Assembly (NCBI RefSeq): GCF_014205255.1
Contig: NZ_JACHNE010000001.1
Coordinates: forward strand, 558,001-622,000
Origin: Streptomyces caelestis
GTDB taxonomy: Bacteria; Actinomycetota; Actinomycetes; Streptomycetales; Streptomycetaceae
Direction: 5' to 3'
DNA length: 64,000 bases
Shown: one piece after another, positions 24,687-34,072 of the stretch
Layout of the letters: the number at the start of each line of letters is the position of its first letter
Position numbering within the stretch: position 1 is the stretch's first letter
Program-made: the position numbers and the translations under genes
Notes under the pieces: model-generated
Databases searched by the model: none
What the model saw: only the letters and a program-made list of their open reading frames with translations
Told to the model about the DNA's origin: nothing

Positions 24687-25679
24687 TTACGAGGTGGGAG
24701 TCGAGGCGGCTCTGCGGCCCGCCCTCGCTGTGGAGATCTGCCGTACGACCCGGGGGCCGAGCACGGACAGAACGAGCAGGACGCCGGTGACGACGATCTG
24801 GGACTGCGCGGAGACGTCCTGGAGGCTCATGACGTTCTGCAGCGCCCCCAGCAGGAACACCCCGGCGATGGCGCCGCCGAGCGTGCCCTTGCCACCGTCG
24901 AAGTCGATACCGCCGAGCAGTACGGCGGCCACGACGGACAGTTCGAGGCCGGTGGCGTTGTCGTAGCGGGCGCTGGCGTAGTGCAGCGCCCAGAAGATGC
25001 CGGTGAGCGAGGCCATCAGGCCGGTCACCGTGAACAGGAGCAGCTTCTGCCGCTTGACCCGGATGCCGGCGAACCGCGCGGCCTCCTCACTCGCCCCGAT
25101 CGCGAACAGCGACCGCCCGAACGGCGTGGCGTGCAGCGCGACCACGGCGATGGCGAGCAGGACGAGGAACGGCAGGAAGGCGTACGGGATGAACGTGTCG
25201 CCGATGCGCCCGGCCGCGAAGTCCAGGTACTGGGTGGGGAAGTCGGTCACCGCGTCGGAGCCGAGCACGATCTGCGCGATGCCCCGGTAGGCGGCGAGTG
25301 TGCCGATGGTGACGGCGAGGGACGGCAGGCCCAGCCTGGTCACCAGCAGGCCGTTGATCAGCCCGCACACGACACCCAGCAGCAGGCAGATCGGGATGAT
25401 CGTCTCGATGGCCATGCCCTGGTTCCACAGGGCGCCCATCACGGCACCGGACAGACCCGCCGTGGACGCCACCGACAGGTCGATCTCCCCGGAGACGACC
25501 AGCAGGGTCATCGGCAACGCGATCAGCGCGATCGGCAGCGTGTTGCCGATGAGGAACGACAGGTTGAGCGCGTTGCCGAACCCGTCGACGAAACCGAAGG
25601 AGAACAGCAGGACGACGATGAGGAGTGCGCCGACGACCGTGTCCCAGCGGACCGCTCGGCTCAGGGAGATGTCAGCCAT
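24687..25679 (-). CDS. rhaQ: Rhamnose ABC transporter permease
   Basis: 330 residues from ATG 25679, overlapping the end of the preceding permease by 8 bases. It has eight to ten hydrophobic helices and the RbsC/BPD_transp_2 signature: NTLPIALIALPMTLLVVSGEIDLSVASTAGLSGAV and, near the C-terminus, AVLLGGIDFDGGKGTLGGAIAG with the coupling glycine-rich loop (both quoted in part from longer conserved blocks). It forms the membrane channel with RhaP, energised by the ATPase encoded at 26709. Confidence 0.9.
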   Translation of the reverse strand: MADISLSRAVRWDTVVGALLIVVLLFSFGFVDGFGNALNLSFLIGNTLPIALIALPMTLLVVSGEIDLSVASTAGLSGAVMGALWNQGMAIETIIPICLLLGVVCGLINGLLVTRLGLPSLAVTIGTLAAYRGIAQIVLGSDAVTDFPTQYLDFAAGRIGDTFIPYAFLPFLVLLAIAVVALHATPFGRSLFAIGASEEAARFAGIRVKRQKLLLFTVTGLMASLTGIFWALHYASARYDNATGLELSVVAAVLLGGIDFDGGKGTLGGAIAGVFLLGALQNVMSLQDVSAQSQIVVTGVLLVLSVLGPRVVRQISTARAGRRAASTPTS

Positions 25680-26712
25680 GGCGGGCGTTCCTCTTCTTCA
25701 GGGCGGAGGCCACGCGCAGCGCGACGATCCGGTCGACCGCGATGGCGAGGATGAGCAGGATGCCGTTGATGGCGAGCACCCAGACGGAGCTGACGCCGAG
25801 GGCGGGCAGCACACTGTTGATGGAGGTCAGCAGCAGCGCGCCGAGGGCCGCGCCGTAGACGCTGCCGGAGCCGCCGGTGAAGACCACGCCGCCTACCACG
25901 ACCGCGCTGACGACGGTCAGTTCGTAGCCGTTGCCGGTGCCGGAGTCGACGTTGCCGAACCGGGCGAGGTACATCGCGCCGGCGAGTCCGGCGAGGGCGC
26001 CGCAGAAGGTGTAGGCGGCGAGGATCCGTTTGCGCACGGGAATGCCGGCGAGGCGGGCGGCCTCGGGGTTGGAGCCGAGCGCGTAGAGCTCGCGCCCGCT
26101 GGCGAAGTGTTTGAGGTAGTAGGCCGTTGCCACCAACACGGCCAGCGCGATCAGTGCGAGGTACGGCACCGCCGAGATGCCGCCGGAGCCGAAGTCGACG
26201 AAACCGCCCGGCAGATCGGCCGCGGTGATCTGGCTGGAGCCGACCCAGATGGAGTCGATGCCGCGGATGATGTAGAGCGTGCCGAGGGTGACGACGAGCG
26301 CGGGCACCTGACCCAGGCTGACGAGCAGGCCGTTGAGCAGTCCGAAACCGATGCCGAGCAGGACCGCCAGCGCGATCGCCACGACCGGGTTGCCGCCGCC
26401 CTGGAGATACGTACCGGCGGCGAAGGCGCTGATGCCGAGCGTCGATCCGACGGACAGGTCGACGTTGCGGGTGATGACGACGAGGGACTGCCCGGTGGCG
26501 ACCAGCACCAGGATCGTCGCGTTCAGCAGCAGGTCCTTGATGCCCTGTTCGGACAGGAACTGGCTGTTGCCGGCCTGGGTGACGGCGATCATCACCAGGA
26601 AGACGACGAGGATGGCGAGTTCGCGCATCTTGAAGACGCGGTCGACGAGGCGGGTGCCGCTCGACTTGGGGACGTCGGCCACGGGGGCTTCTCGGGGAGT
26701 GACGACCGTCAT
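25672..26712 (-). CDS. rhaP: Rhamnose ABC transporter permease
   Basis: 346 residues from ATG 26712, whose first bases overlap the ATPase stop (ATGA arrangement), pointing to translational coupling. RbsC-type permease features are present: [16 protein letters not shown] and [20 protein letters not shown], plus about nine hydrophobic segments. It is the partner of the overlapping permease at 24687 and shares its fold but not close identity, as is usual for RhaP/RhaQ heterodimers. Which of the two is called P or Q is a convention here. Confidence 0.9.
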   Translation of the reverse strand: MTVVTPREAPVADVPKSSGTRLVDRVFKMRELAILVVFLVMIAVTQAGNSQFLSEQGIKDLLLNATILVLVATGQSLVVITRNVDLSVGSTLGISAFAAGTYLQGGGNPVVAIALAVLLGIGFGLLNGLLVSLGQVPALVVTLGTLYIIRGIDSIWVGSSQITAADLPGGFVDFGSGGISAVPYLALIALAVLVATAYYLKHFASGRELYALGSNPEAARLAGIPVRKRILAAYTFCGALAGLAGAMYLARFGNVDSGTGNGYELTVVSAVVVGGVVFTGGSGSVYGAALGALLLTSINSVLPALGVSSVWVLAINGILLILAIAVDRIVALRVASALKKRNARHG

Positions 26713-28226
26713 GCGGCGGCCCTCCCGGTGGCTGCGGCCATCACGGTTTCCTCGGTGGCGTCGGAGCGTGGGATCTCGGCGGTGAGGCGGCCCTCGTGCA
26801 TGACCAGCACGCGGTCGGCCATGCCGAGGATCTCGGGCAGGTCGGAGGAGATCATCAGGACGGCGACGCCGTCGGCGGCGAGCTGGGACAGCAGCCGGTG
26901 CACCTCGGCCTTGGTGCCGACGTCGATACCGCGGGTCGGCTCGTCGACGATCAGCACCCTGGGGCCGGTGGCGAGCCACTTGGCGAGCACGACCTTCTGC
27001 TGGTTGCCGCCCGAGAGGGTGTTGACGGTGTCGGCGATCCGGGCGTACTTGACCTGGAGCTTGGCGGCCCAGTCGAGGGAGCGGCTGCGCTCGGCGCCGC
27101 GGTCCATCAGGCCCGCCTTCACGGTCGTGCGCAGCCCGGTGAGCCCGATGTTCCGCTCGATGGACATGTCCATCACCAGGCCCTGGGCGCGCCGGTCCTC
27201 GGGGACCAGGGCGAGTCCGGCGGCCATCGCGGTGGAGGGGGCGCCGTTGACCAGGGGCTTGCCGTCGACGGAGACCTCGCCGGCGTCCCAGCGGTCGATG
27301 CCGAACACGGCCCGGGCGACCTCCGTACGCCCGGCGCCGACGAGTCCGGCGAGGCCGACGATCTCGCCGTGCCGTACGTCGAAGGAGACGTCGGTGAACA
27401 CACCCTCGCGGGTCAGGCGGCGCACGCTCAGGGCGACCTCGCCCGGCCGCACGTCCTGCTTGGGGTACAGCTCGTCGAGGTCGCGGCCGACCATGCGGCG
27501 CACCAGGTCGTCCTCGGTCATGCCCGCCAGCGGCTCGCTGCCGACCCAGGCTCCGTCGCGCAGGGTGGTGACCCGCTGGCAGATCTCGAAGATCTCCTCC
27601 AGCCGGTGGGAGATGAACAGGACGGCGGCGCCCTGTTCGCGCAGGGTGCGTACGACGCCGAAGAGGCGGGCGACCTCGCTGCCGGTGAGGGCGGCGGTCG
27701 GCTCGTCCATGATCAGCACGCGGGCGTCGAAGGAGAGGGCCTTGGCGATCTCGACGATCTGCTGGTCGGCGATGGACAGGCCGCGGGCGGGCCGGTCGGG
27801 GTCGAGTTCGACACCGAGGCGCTCCATGAGGGCGGCGGTCGCGTTGTGCGTGGCCTTGTGGTCGATCCTGCCGAGGGCGCGCCGGGGCTGGCGGCCCATG
27901 TAGATGTTCTCGGCGATCGACAGGTCGGGGAAGAGCGTGGGCTCCTGGTAGATGACGGCGATGCCGGCGTCGCGGGCGTCGCCGGGTCCGTGGAAGGCGA
28001 CGGGCGCACCGTCGAGCAGCACCTGGCCGGCGTCCGGCCGGTGCACCCCGGCGAGCGTCTTGATGAGGGTGGACTTGCCCGCACCGTTCTCACCGGCGAG
28101 GGCGTGCACCTCCCCGGGGAACAGCTCCAGGGAGACGTCCCGCAGTGCGCGGACCGCACCGAAGGACTTGGAGACGTCCCTCAGTGCCAGAACCGGGGCC
28201 GGACCCGTGGTGGACGGGTGGGTCAT
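26709..28226 (-). CDS. rhaT: Rhamnose ABC transporter ATPase (two ABC domains)
   Basis: 505 residues from ATG 28226, the normal length for RbsA/RhaT-type ATPases. The first ABC domain has Walker [15 protein letters not shown] and signature [15 protein letters not shown] with DEPTAAL. The second has the usual degenerate P-loop [16 protein letters not shown], then [15 protein letters not shown] and [10 protein letters not shown]. It is the first gene of the leftward rhamnose unit, directly 3' of the regulated divergent promoter, so it is likely induced by rhamnose along with the rest of the transporter. Confidence 0.93.
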   Translation of the reverse strand: MTHPSTTGPAPVLALRDVSKSFGAVRALRDVSLELFPGEVHALAGENGAGKSTLIKTLAGVHRPDAGQVLLDGAPVAFHGPGDARDAGIAVIYQEPTLFPDLSIAENIYMGRQPRRALGRIDHKATHNATAALMERLGVELDPDRPARGLSIADQQIVEIAKALSFDARVLIMDEPTAALTGSEVARLFGVVRTLREQGAAVLFISHRLEEIFEICQRVTTLRDGAWVGSEPLAGMTEDDLVRRMVGRDLDELYPKQDVRPGEVALSVRRLTREGVFTDVSFDVRHGEIVGLAGLVGAGRTEVARAVFGIDRWDAGEVSVDGKPLVNGAPSTAMAAGLALVPEDRRAQGLVMDMSIERNIGLTGLRTTVKAGLMDRGAERSRSLDWAAKLQVKYARIADTVNTLSGGNQQKVVLAKWLATGPRVLIVDEPTRGIDVGTKAEVHRLLSQLAADGVAVLMISSDLPEILGMADRVLVMHEGRLTAEIPRSDATEETVMAAATGRAAA

Positions 28227-28270
28227 GGGGGCTCCTCGACGACGCCGGCGGGACGGCCCTCTCGGCGTCG

Positions 28271-28282
28271 TGAAAGGTTTCA
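28271..28282. promoter_or_regulatory. LacI-type operator in front of rhaT
   Basis: TGAAAGGTTTCA fits the TGAAnCGnTTCA pattern common to LacI-family operators, with one mismatch in the centre. It lies 45 bases upstream of the rhaT start codon and resembles the better match before rhaI. Confidence 0.6.
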
Positions 28283-28391
28283 ACTGGGTTGCCGGGACGT
28301 TAGGCGGGTCGCGCATGTCACGTCAATGGGTTCCGGTCGAAAAAGTTTCGAGGACAGAAGGTCACGCACTGATCACGGGTGATCGTGTCGG

Positions 28392-28429
28392 CCGAAGGGG
28401 TTGACACCCCTTCGGGGGGCCCATAACTT
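28392..28429 (+). promoter_or_regulatory. Probable rhaI promoter with -35 box inside an inverted repeat
   Basis: TTGACA at 28401-28406 is a consensus -35 hexamer, with TAACTT at 28424-28429 (17-base spacer) as a possible -10. The -35 is exactly the loop of a perfect 9-bp inverted repeat, CCGAAGGGG (28392-28400) and CCCCTTCGG (28407-28415), which could be a second regulator site. Confidence 0.6.
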
Positions 28430-28435
28430 CGCGTC

Positions 28436-28453
28436 CTGAATCGTTTCATTCAG
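28436..28453. promoter_or_regulatory. LacI-type operator over the rhaI transcription start region
   Basis: CTGAATCGTTTCATTCAG is an inverted repeat (CTGAAT / ATTCAG). Nested within it, TGAATCGTTTCA (28437-28448) matches TGAAnCGnTTCA, including the central CG typical of LacI sites. It begins seven bases downstream of the proposed -10, a position expected to block initiation. Confidence 0.75.
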
Positions 28454-28488
28454 TGGTCGTCACGACCCGATGCCTCAGGAGCCCTGAC

Positions 28489-29649
28489 GTGACCGAGCTC
28501 GCCGCGGTGAAGGCCGCTCTCAAGACCCAGGCAGTCGAGACGCCGTCATGGGCGTACGGGAACTCGGGCACGCGCTTCAAGGTGTTCGCGCAAGCGGGTG
28601 TGCCGCGTGATCCGTACGAGAAGCTGGACGACGCGGCGAAGGTGCACGAGTTCACGGGGGTCGCCCCGACGGTCGCCCTGCACATCCCGTGGGACAAGGT
28701 CGACGACTACGCGGCGCTGGCGAAGCATGCAGAGCAGCGTGGTGTGAAGCTGGGCGCGATCAACTCCAACACCTTCCAGGACGACGACTACAAGCTCGGG
28801 AGCATCTGCCACCCGGACGCCGCGGTGCGGCGCAAGGCCGTCGATCATCTGCTGGAGTGCGTCGACATCATGGACGCGACCGGCTCGACGGACCTGAAGC
28901 TGTGGTTCGCCGACGGGACGAACTATCCCGGGCAGGACGACATCCGAGCCCGGCAGGACCGGCTCGCCGAGGGGCTCGCGGAGGTCTACGCGCGGCTGGG
29001 CGACGGGCAGCGGATGCTGCTGGAGTACAAGTTCTTCGAGCCGGCCTTCTACTCGACCGACGTACCGGACTGGGGCACGGCGTACGCCCACTGTCTGAAG
29101 CTCGGGCCGAAGGCTCAGGTCGTCGTCGACACCGGGCACCACGCGCCCGGGACCAACATCGAGTTCATCGTCGCCACGCTGTTGCGGGAGGGCAAGCTCG
29201 GGGGGTTCGACTTCAACTCGCGGTTCTACGCGGATGACGACCTGATGGTCGGGGCCGCGGATCCGTTCCAGCTGTTCCGGATCATGTACGAGGTGATCCG
29301 TGGCGGCGGGTTCACCCCCGAGGTGGCCTTCATGCTCGACCAGTGTCACAACATCGAGGCGAAGATCCCGGCGATCATCCGTTCGGTGATGAACGTGCAG
29401 GAGGCCACGGCGAAGGCGTTGCTGGTCGACGGTGACGTGCTGGGTGCGGCGCAGCGGGCGGGGGATGTGCTGGAGGCCAACGCCGCGCTGATGGATGCGT
29501 ACAACACGGATGTGCGGCCGTTGCTGCGGGAGGTGCGCGAGGAGATGGGGTTGGACCCCGACCCCATTGCGGCGTACCGGCGCTGTGGGTGGGGCGAGAA
29601 GATCGTTGCCGAGCGGGTCGGTGGGGAGCAGGCGGGGTGGGGTGCGTAA
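28489..29649 (+). CDS. rhaI: L-rhamnose isomerase
   Basis: 386 residues from GTG 28489, chosen because AGGAG lies eight bases upstream. It is a TIM-barrel isomerase of the actinobacterial RhaI type. Diagnostic blocks are [82 protein letters not shown] and [17 protein letters not shown], with the metal-binding Glu/Asp/His residues. It converts L-rhamnose to L-rhamnulose. It is the first gene of the rightward unit, followed 111 bases later by the aldolase/dehydrogenase gene. Confidence 0.95.
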   Translation: MTELAAVKAALKTQAVETPSWAYGNSGTRFKVFAQAGVPRDPYEKLDDAAKVHEFTGVAPTVALHIPWDKVDDYAALAKHAEQRGVKLGAINSNTFQDDDYKLGSICHPDAAVRRKAVDHLLECVDIMDATGSTDLKLWFADGTNYPGQDDIRARQDRLAEGLAEVYARLGDGQRMLLEYKFFEPAFYSTDVPDWGTAYAHCLKLGPKAQVVVDTGHHAPGTNIEFIVATLLREGKLGGFDFNSRFYADDDLMVGAADPFQLFRIMYEVIRGGGFTPEVAFMLDQCHNIEAKIPAIIRSVMNVQEATAKALLVDGDVLGAAQRAGDVLEANAALMDAYNTDVRPLLREVREEMGLDPDPIAAYRRCGWGEKIVAERVGGEQAGWGA

Positions 29650-29695
29650 GCGTCTGCCGAGATCTGTTGTCTGTGGGGTGCGGGCCGTATGTGGT

Positions 29696-29722
29696 TGGTC
29701 GCGCAGTTCCCCGCGCCCCTGA
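29696..29722. repeat. Dispersed Streptomyces intergenic repeat, short copy
   Basis: The segment from TGGTCGCGCAGTTCC to GCGCCCCTGA matches a short GC-rich sequence that recurs in intergenic regions of many Streptomyces genomes. This copy lies between the rhamnose isomerase and the aldolase/dehydrogenase genes. Its role is unknown. Confidence 0.6.
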
Positions 29723-29760
29723 GTGAATCACCCACCGTCCCTTGAGAGGAACTCGTATCC

Positions 29761-31800
29761 ATGGCAACCCATCCCGAAGCCGCCGCTCTCCTGGCCCGTT
29801 CCCACCGGCTCGGCTCCGATCCCCGTAACACCAACTACGCGGGAGGCAACGCCTCCGCCAAGGGCACTGAGACCGACCCCGTCACCGGCGGCGATGTCGA
29901 GCTGATGTGGGTCAAGGGGTCCGGCGGTGACCTCGGCACGCTCACGGAGGCCGGGCTCGCCGTGCTGCGGCTGGACCGGATGCGGGCGCTCGTCGACGTG
30001 TATCCGGGCGTGGAGCGCGAGGACGAGATGGTCGCCGCGTTCGACTACTGCCTGCACGGGAAGGGCGGTGCGGCGCCGTCCATCGACACCGCCATGCACG
30101 GGCTCGTCGAGGCCGCCCACGTCGATCACCTCCACCCGGACTCCGGTATCGCGCTGGCGTGTGCCGCCGACGGGGAGAAGCTGACCGCCGAGTGTTTCGG
30201 GGACAGTGTCGTGTGGGTGCCCTGGCGGCGGCCCGGGTTCCAGCTGGGGCTGGACATCGCCGCCGTGAAGAAGGCCAATCCGCAGGCCATCGGGTGCATT
30301 CTCGGCGGGCACGGGATCACCGCCTGGGGTGACACGTCCGAGGAGTGCGAGCGGAACTCGCTGCACATCATCCGGACCGCGGAGAAGTTCCTCGCCGAGC
30401 GCGGCAAGGACGAGCCCTTCGGGCCGGTGATCGAGGGGTACGCCGCGCTGGGCGCCGGGGAGCGCCGGGAGCGGGCCGCCGCGCTCGCGCCGCACGTCCG
30501 TGCCCTCGCCTCCCAGGACCGGCCCCAGGTCGGGCACTTCGACGACGCCGAGGTGGTCCTCGACTTCCTGGCGAGCGCCGAGCACCCGCGGCTCGCCGCG
30601 CTCGGCACCTCCTGCCCGGACCACTTCCTGCGGACCAAGGTGCGGCCGCTGGTCCTCGATCTGCCGCCGACGGCTCCGCTCGACGAGGCCATCGCCCGGC
30701 TGAAGGAGCTGCACGCGGAGTACCGCGAGGAGTACGCCGCCTACTACCAGCGGCACGCCGAGCCCGGCTCCCCCGCCATGCGCGGCGCCGACCCGGCGAT
30801 CGTGCTGGTCCCGGGTGTGGGCATGTTCAGCTTCGGCAAGGACAAGCAGACGGCCCGGGTGGCCGGCGAGTTCTACGTCAACGCCATCAATGTGATGCGC
30901 GGGGCGGAGGCCGTGTCCACGTACGCGCCCATCGAGGAGTCCGAGAAGTTCCGCATCGAGTACTGGGCGCTGGAGGAGGCCAAGCTCCAGCGGATGCCGA
31001 AGCCCAAGGCGCTCGCGACGCGGGTCGCGCTGGTCACGGGTGCGGGCAGCGGCATCGGGAAGGCGATCGCGCACCGGCTGGCCGCCGAGGGCGCCTGTGT
31101 CGTCGTGGCCGATCTGAACGGGGAGAACGCGGCCGCGGTCGCCGAGGAGCTGGGCGGTCCGGACAAGGCCGTCGCCGTGACCGTGGACGTGACGTCCGAG
31201 GAGCAGATCGCCGAGGCGTTCAAGGCGGCCGTGCTGGCCTTCGGCGGTGTCGATCTGGTCGTCAACAACGCCGGTATCTCGATCTCCAAGCCGCTGCTGG
31301 AGACCTCGGCCAAGGACTGGGACCTCCAGCACGACATCATGGCGCGCGGGTCATTCCTGGTGTCTCGGGAAGCGGCGCGGGTGATGATCGCGCAGGAGCT
31401 GGGCGGCGACATCGTCTACATCGCGTCGAAGAACGCCGTGTTCGCCGGGCCCAACAACATCGCCTACTCGGCCACCAAGGCCGACCAGGCGCACCAGGTG
31501 CGGCTGCTCGCCGCCGAGCTGGGCGAGCACGGCATCCGGGTCAACGGGGTCAACCCCGACGGTGTCGTGCGCGGCTCCGGGATCTTCGCCGGCGGGTGGG
31601 GGGCCCAGCGGGCCGCCGTGTACGGGGTCGAGGAGGAGAAGCTCGGCGAGTTCTACGCCCAGCGGACCATCCTCAAGCGTGAGGTGCTCCCCGAGCATGT
31701 CGCGAACGCGGTCTTCGCCCTCACCGGGGGCGACCTGACCCACACCACTGGGCTGCACGTCCCGGTCGACGCCGGCGTCGCGGCCGCCTTCCTGCGGTGA
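29761..31800 (+). CDS. rhaEW: Bifunctional L-rhamnulose-1-phosphate aldolase / L-lactaldehyde dehydrogenase (SDR)
   Basis: 679 residues from ATG 29761. Residues 1-about 400 are a class II aldolase (DuF class II family): GGNASAKG, then the zinc histidines in HVDHLHPDSGIAL and GGHGITAWG. Residues about 420-679 are a classical SDR: VALVTGAGSGIGKAIA, NNAGIS, and the Tyr-Lys pair in AYSATKADQ. The first half splits rhamnulose-1-phosphate into dihydroxyacetone phosphate and L-lactaldehyde; the second oxidises lactaldehyde to lactate. Its GTGA junction with rhaB indicates coupling. This fused RhaEW type is known from Chloroflexi and Actinobacteria. Confidence 0.95.
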   Translation: MATHPEAAALLARSHRLGSDPRNTNYAGGNASAKGTETDPVTGGDVELMWVKGSGGDLGTLTEAGLAVLRLDRMRALVDVYPGVEREDEMVAAFDYCLHGKGGAAPSIDTAMHGLVEAAHVDHLHPDSGIALACAADGEKLTAECFGDSVVWVPWRRPGFQLGLDIAAVKKANPQAIGCILGGHGITAWGDTSEECERNSLHIIRTAEKFLAERGKDEPFGPVIEGYAALGAGERRERAAALAPHVRALASQDRPQVGHFDDAEVVLDFLASAEHPRLAALGTSCPDHFLRTKVRPLVLDLPPTAPLDEAIARLKELHAEYREEYAAYYQRHAEPGSPAMRGADPAIVLVPGVGMFSFGKDKQTARVAGEFYVNAINVMRGAEAVSTYAPIEESEKFRIEYWALEEAKLQRMPKPKALATRVALVTGAGSGIGKAIAHRLAAEGACVVVADLNGENAAAVAEELGGPDKAVAVTVDVTSEEQIAEAFKAAVLAFGGVDLVVNNAGISISKPLLETSAKDWDLQHDIMARGSFLVSREAARVMIAQELGGDIVYIASKNAVFAGPNNIAYSATKADQAHQVRLLAAELGEHGIRVNGVNPDGVVRGSGIFAGGWGAQRAAVYGVEEEKLGEFYAQRTILKREVLPEHVANAVFALTGGDLTHTTGLHVPVDAGVAAAFLR

Positions 31801-33245
31801 GCGCGGCCGTGAAGTCGTACGCCGCGGTCGACCTCGGCGCGTCCAGCGGGCGCGTCATGGTCGGCCGCGTCGGCCCCGACAGCCTGGAGCTGACCGAGGC
31901 GCACCGCTTCCCGAACCGGCCCGTGCGGGTGCCCGAGGGGCTGCGCTGGGACGTGCTCGGTCTGTACGCGGGAGTGCTGGAGGGGCTGAAGGCGGCCGGG
32001 CAGGTCGACTCCGTCGGGATCGACAGCTGGGCCGTGGACTACGGGCTGCTCGACGCGGACGGGGCGCTCCTCGGCAATCCCGTGCACTACCGGGACTCCC
32101 GGACGGAGGGGGTCGCGGAGAAGGTGTGGGCGACCGTCCCGGCGGAGGAGCTGTACGCGGCGACCGGATTGCAGTACGCGCCCTTCAACACCCTGTACCA
32201 GCTGACGGCCGCCCGGTCCTCGGCCCAGCTGTCCTCCGCCGAGCGGCTGCTGCTCATCCCCGACCTGCTGACGTACTGGCTCACGGGCGAGCAGGGCACC
32301 GAGCTCACCAACGCCTCGACGACCCAGCTGATCGATCCCCGGACCCGCGACTGGTCGTACGACATCGCCTCGCGGCTGGGTGTCGACCTGAGCCTGTTCG
32401 CGCCGCTGCGGCAGCCCGGTGATCCCGCGGGTGTGCTGCGGGAGGCGGTGCTGGAGGAGACCGGGCTGACCGGTCCCGTGCCCGTGACGGCGGTCGGGTC
32501 GCACGACACCGCGTCGGCCGTGGCCGCCGTACCCGCCGGGCGGGAGCGGTTCGCGTACATCTGCACCGGCACCTGGTCCCTGGCCGGCCTGGAGCTGGAC
32601 GCTCCGGTGCTGACCGAGGAGAGCCGGGCGGCCAACTTCACCAACGAGCTGGGGCTGGACGGCACGGTCCGCTACCTGCGCAACATCATGGGGCTGTGGC
32701 TGCTCCAGGAGTGCGTGCGGGCCTGGGGTGACCCGGATCTGGGCGCGCTGCTGCTGGAGGCGTCCAAGGTGCCGGCGCTGCGGTCGGTCGTGGACGCGGG
32801 TGACGCGGCGTTCCTCGCGCCGGGGCGCATGCCGGAGCGGATCGCCGAGGCGTGCCGGGCCTCGGGGCAGCCCGTGCCGGAGTCGCCGGCCGAGGTGACG
32901 CGCTGCATCCTCGACTCCCTCGCCCTCGCCCATCGCAAGGCCGTCCGGGACGCGCAGCGGCTCGCCGGGCATCCGGTCGACGTGGTGCACGTGGTGGGCG
33001 GCGGCACGCGCAACGCGCTGCTGTGCCAGCTGACCGCCGACGCCTGCGGGCTGCCGGTGGTGGCGGGGGCGACGGAGGCGGCCGCCCTGGGGAACGTCCT
33101 CGTGCAGGCGCGGGCCCACGGTCTGGCCGGTGATCTGGCGGGGATGCGGCGGCTCCTCGTCCGTACCCAGCCGCTCACGCGCTACGAGCCGCGCGGCGGG
33201 ACCGAGCGGTGGCGCGCCGCGCAGGACCGGATCGCCGGGGACTGA
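31797..33245 (+). CDS. rhaB: L-rhamnulokinase
   Basis: 482 residues from GTG 31797, overlapping the rhaEW stop by four bases. It is a FGGY-family sugar kinase: N-terminal phosphate-1 motif AAVDLGASSGRVMVG, catalytic Asp region in SIGIDSWAVDYGLL-like block (DSWAVDYGLL), GSHDTASAVAAVP, and ATP-binding VHVVGGGTRNALLCQL. It phosphorylates L-rhamnulose to rhamnulose-1-phosphate, the substrate of the upstream aldolase. Length and motif order are normal for RhaB. Confidence 0.95.
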   Translation: MSAAVKSYAAVDLGASSGRVMVGRVGPDSLELTEAHRFPNRPVRVPEGLRWDVLGLYAGVLEGLKAAGQVDSVGIDSWAVDYGLLDADGALLGNPVHYRDSRTEGVAEKVWATVPAEELYAATGLQYAPFNTLYQLTAARSSAQLSSAERLLLIPDLLTYWLTGEQGTELTNASTTQLIDPRTRDWSYDIASRLGVDLSLFAPLRQPGDPAGVLREAVLEETGLTGPVPVTAVGSHDTASAVAAVPAGRERFAYICTGTWSLAGLELDAPVLTEESRAANFTNELGLDGTVRYLRNIMGLWLLQECVRAWGDPDLGALLLEASKVPALRSVVDAGDAAFLAPGRMPERIAEACRASGQPVPESPAEVTRCILDSLALAHRKAVRDAQRLAGHPVDVVHVVGGGTRNALLCQLTADACGLPVVAGATEAAALGNVLVQARAHGLAGDLAGMRRLLVRTQPLTRYEPRGGTERWRAAQDRIAGD

Positions 33246-33286
33246 CGGGGTCTCCCCCCGGCTCTCGTCCCCCGACTACGCTGCAC

Positions 33287-33297
33287 TCATCCGATGA
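33287..33297. promoter_or_regulatory. Palindrome TCATCCGATGA upstream of lutA
   Basis: TCATC-C-GATGA is a perfect dyad 19 bases upstream of the lutA start, in the 71-base gap after rhaB. It could be an operator letting lutABC be induced separately, for example by lactate, from the rhamnose genes. Confidence 0.35.
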
Positions 33298-33316
33298 CCG
33301 ACCACAAGGAGCCGCG

Positions 33317-34072
33317 ATGCGTGTCGCCCTGTTCCTGACCTGCGTCAACGACACGCTCTATCCGGACACCGGGCGCGCCGTGGTGAAACTGCTGACCAGA
33401 CTGGGCGTCGACGTCGACTTCCCGATGGCGCAGACCTGCTGCGGGCAGGCGCACTACAACACCGGATACCGGCACGAGGCCGAACCGCTCGCCCGGCATT
33501 TCTCCGACGTCTTCGGCGAGTACGAGGCGATCGTGACGCCGTCCGGCTCGTGCGGGGCGATGGTGCGGGAGCTGTATCCGCGGATGGGCGAGCGGGCCCG
33601 GGCCGAGGGGCGCGGGGACGCCCTCGCGGCCACGCTGGCGCCGGTGGTGCCGAAGACGTACGAGCTCACGGAGTTCCTGGTGGACGTGCTGGGCGTGACG
33701 GACGTCGGGGCGTACTACCCGCACAAGGTGACCTACCACCCGACCTGTCACGGCCTGCGCGGGCTCGGTCTCGGCGACCGGCCGCGGCGGCTGCTCCAGG
33801 CCGTGAAAGGGCTGGAGCTGGCCGAGCTGCCGGGGGCCGACGAGTGCTGCGGGTTCGGCGGCACCTTCGCGCTGAAGAACGCCGACGTCTCGGCGGCCAT
33901 GGGCACCGACAAGGTGCGCAACGCCGAGTCGACGGGCGCCGAGGTGCTGTGCGCGGCCGACAACTCCTGTCTGATGCACATCGGCGGGACGATGGCCCGG
34001 CTGCGGACCGGCATGCGGCCGGTGCACATCGCGGAGATCCTGGCGAGCACGGAGGAGGAACCGGCCGTATGA
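33317..34072 (+). CDS. lutA: L-lactate oxidation (Fe-S)-binding protein LutA
   Basis: 251 residues from ATG 33317, with AAGGAG upstream. It contains two CCG domains: TCCGQAHYNTGY near residue 40 and ECCGFGGTFALKN near residue 180. These cysteine-rich blocks, of the heterodisulfide-reductase type, bind iron-sulfur clusters or heme-like cofactors. LutA works with LutB and LutC to oxidise L-lactate to pyruvate at the membrane without a classical flavin lactate dehydrogenase. It overlaps lutB by ATGA and lies 71 bases after rhaB, so lactate made from rhamnose is the evident substrate. Confidence 0.92.
   Translation: MRVALFLTCVNDTLYPDTGRAVVKLLTRLGVDVDFPMAQTCCGQAHYNTGYRHEAEPLARHFSDVFGEYEAIVTPSGSCGAMVRELYPRMGERARAEGRGDALAATLAPVVPKTYELTEFLVDVLGVTDVGAYYPHKVTYHPTCHGLRGLGLGDRPRRLLQAVKGLELAELPGADECCGFGGTFALKNADVSAAMGTDKVRNAESTGAEVLCAADNSCLMHIGGTMARLRTGMRPVHIAEILASTEEEPAV

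Noticed and set aside
29650..29760. Possible tRNA or small RNA gene between rhaI and rhaEW
   Set aside because: No cloverleaf; the conserved part is the dispersed intergenic repeat.
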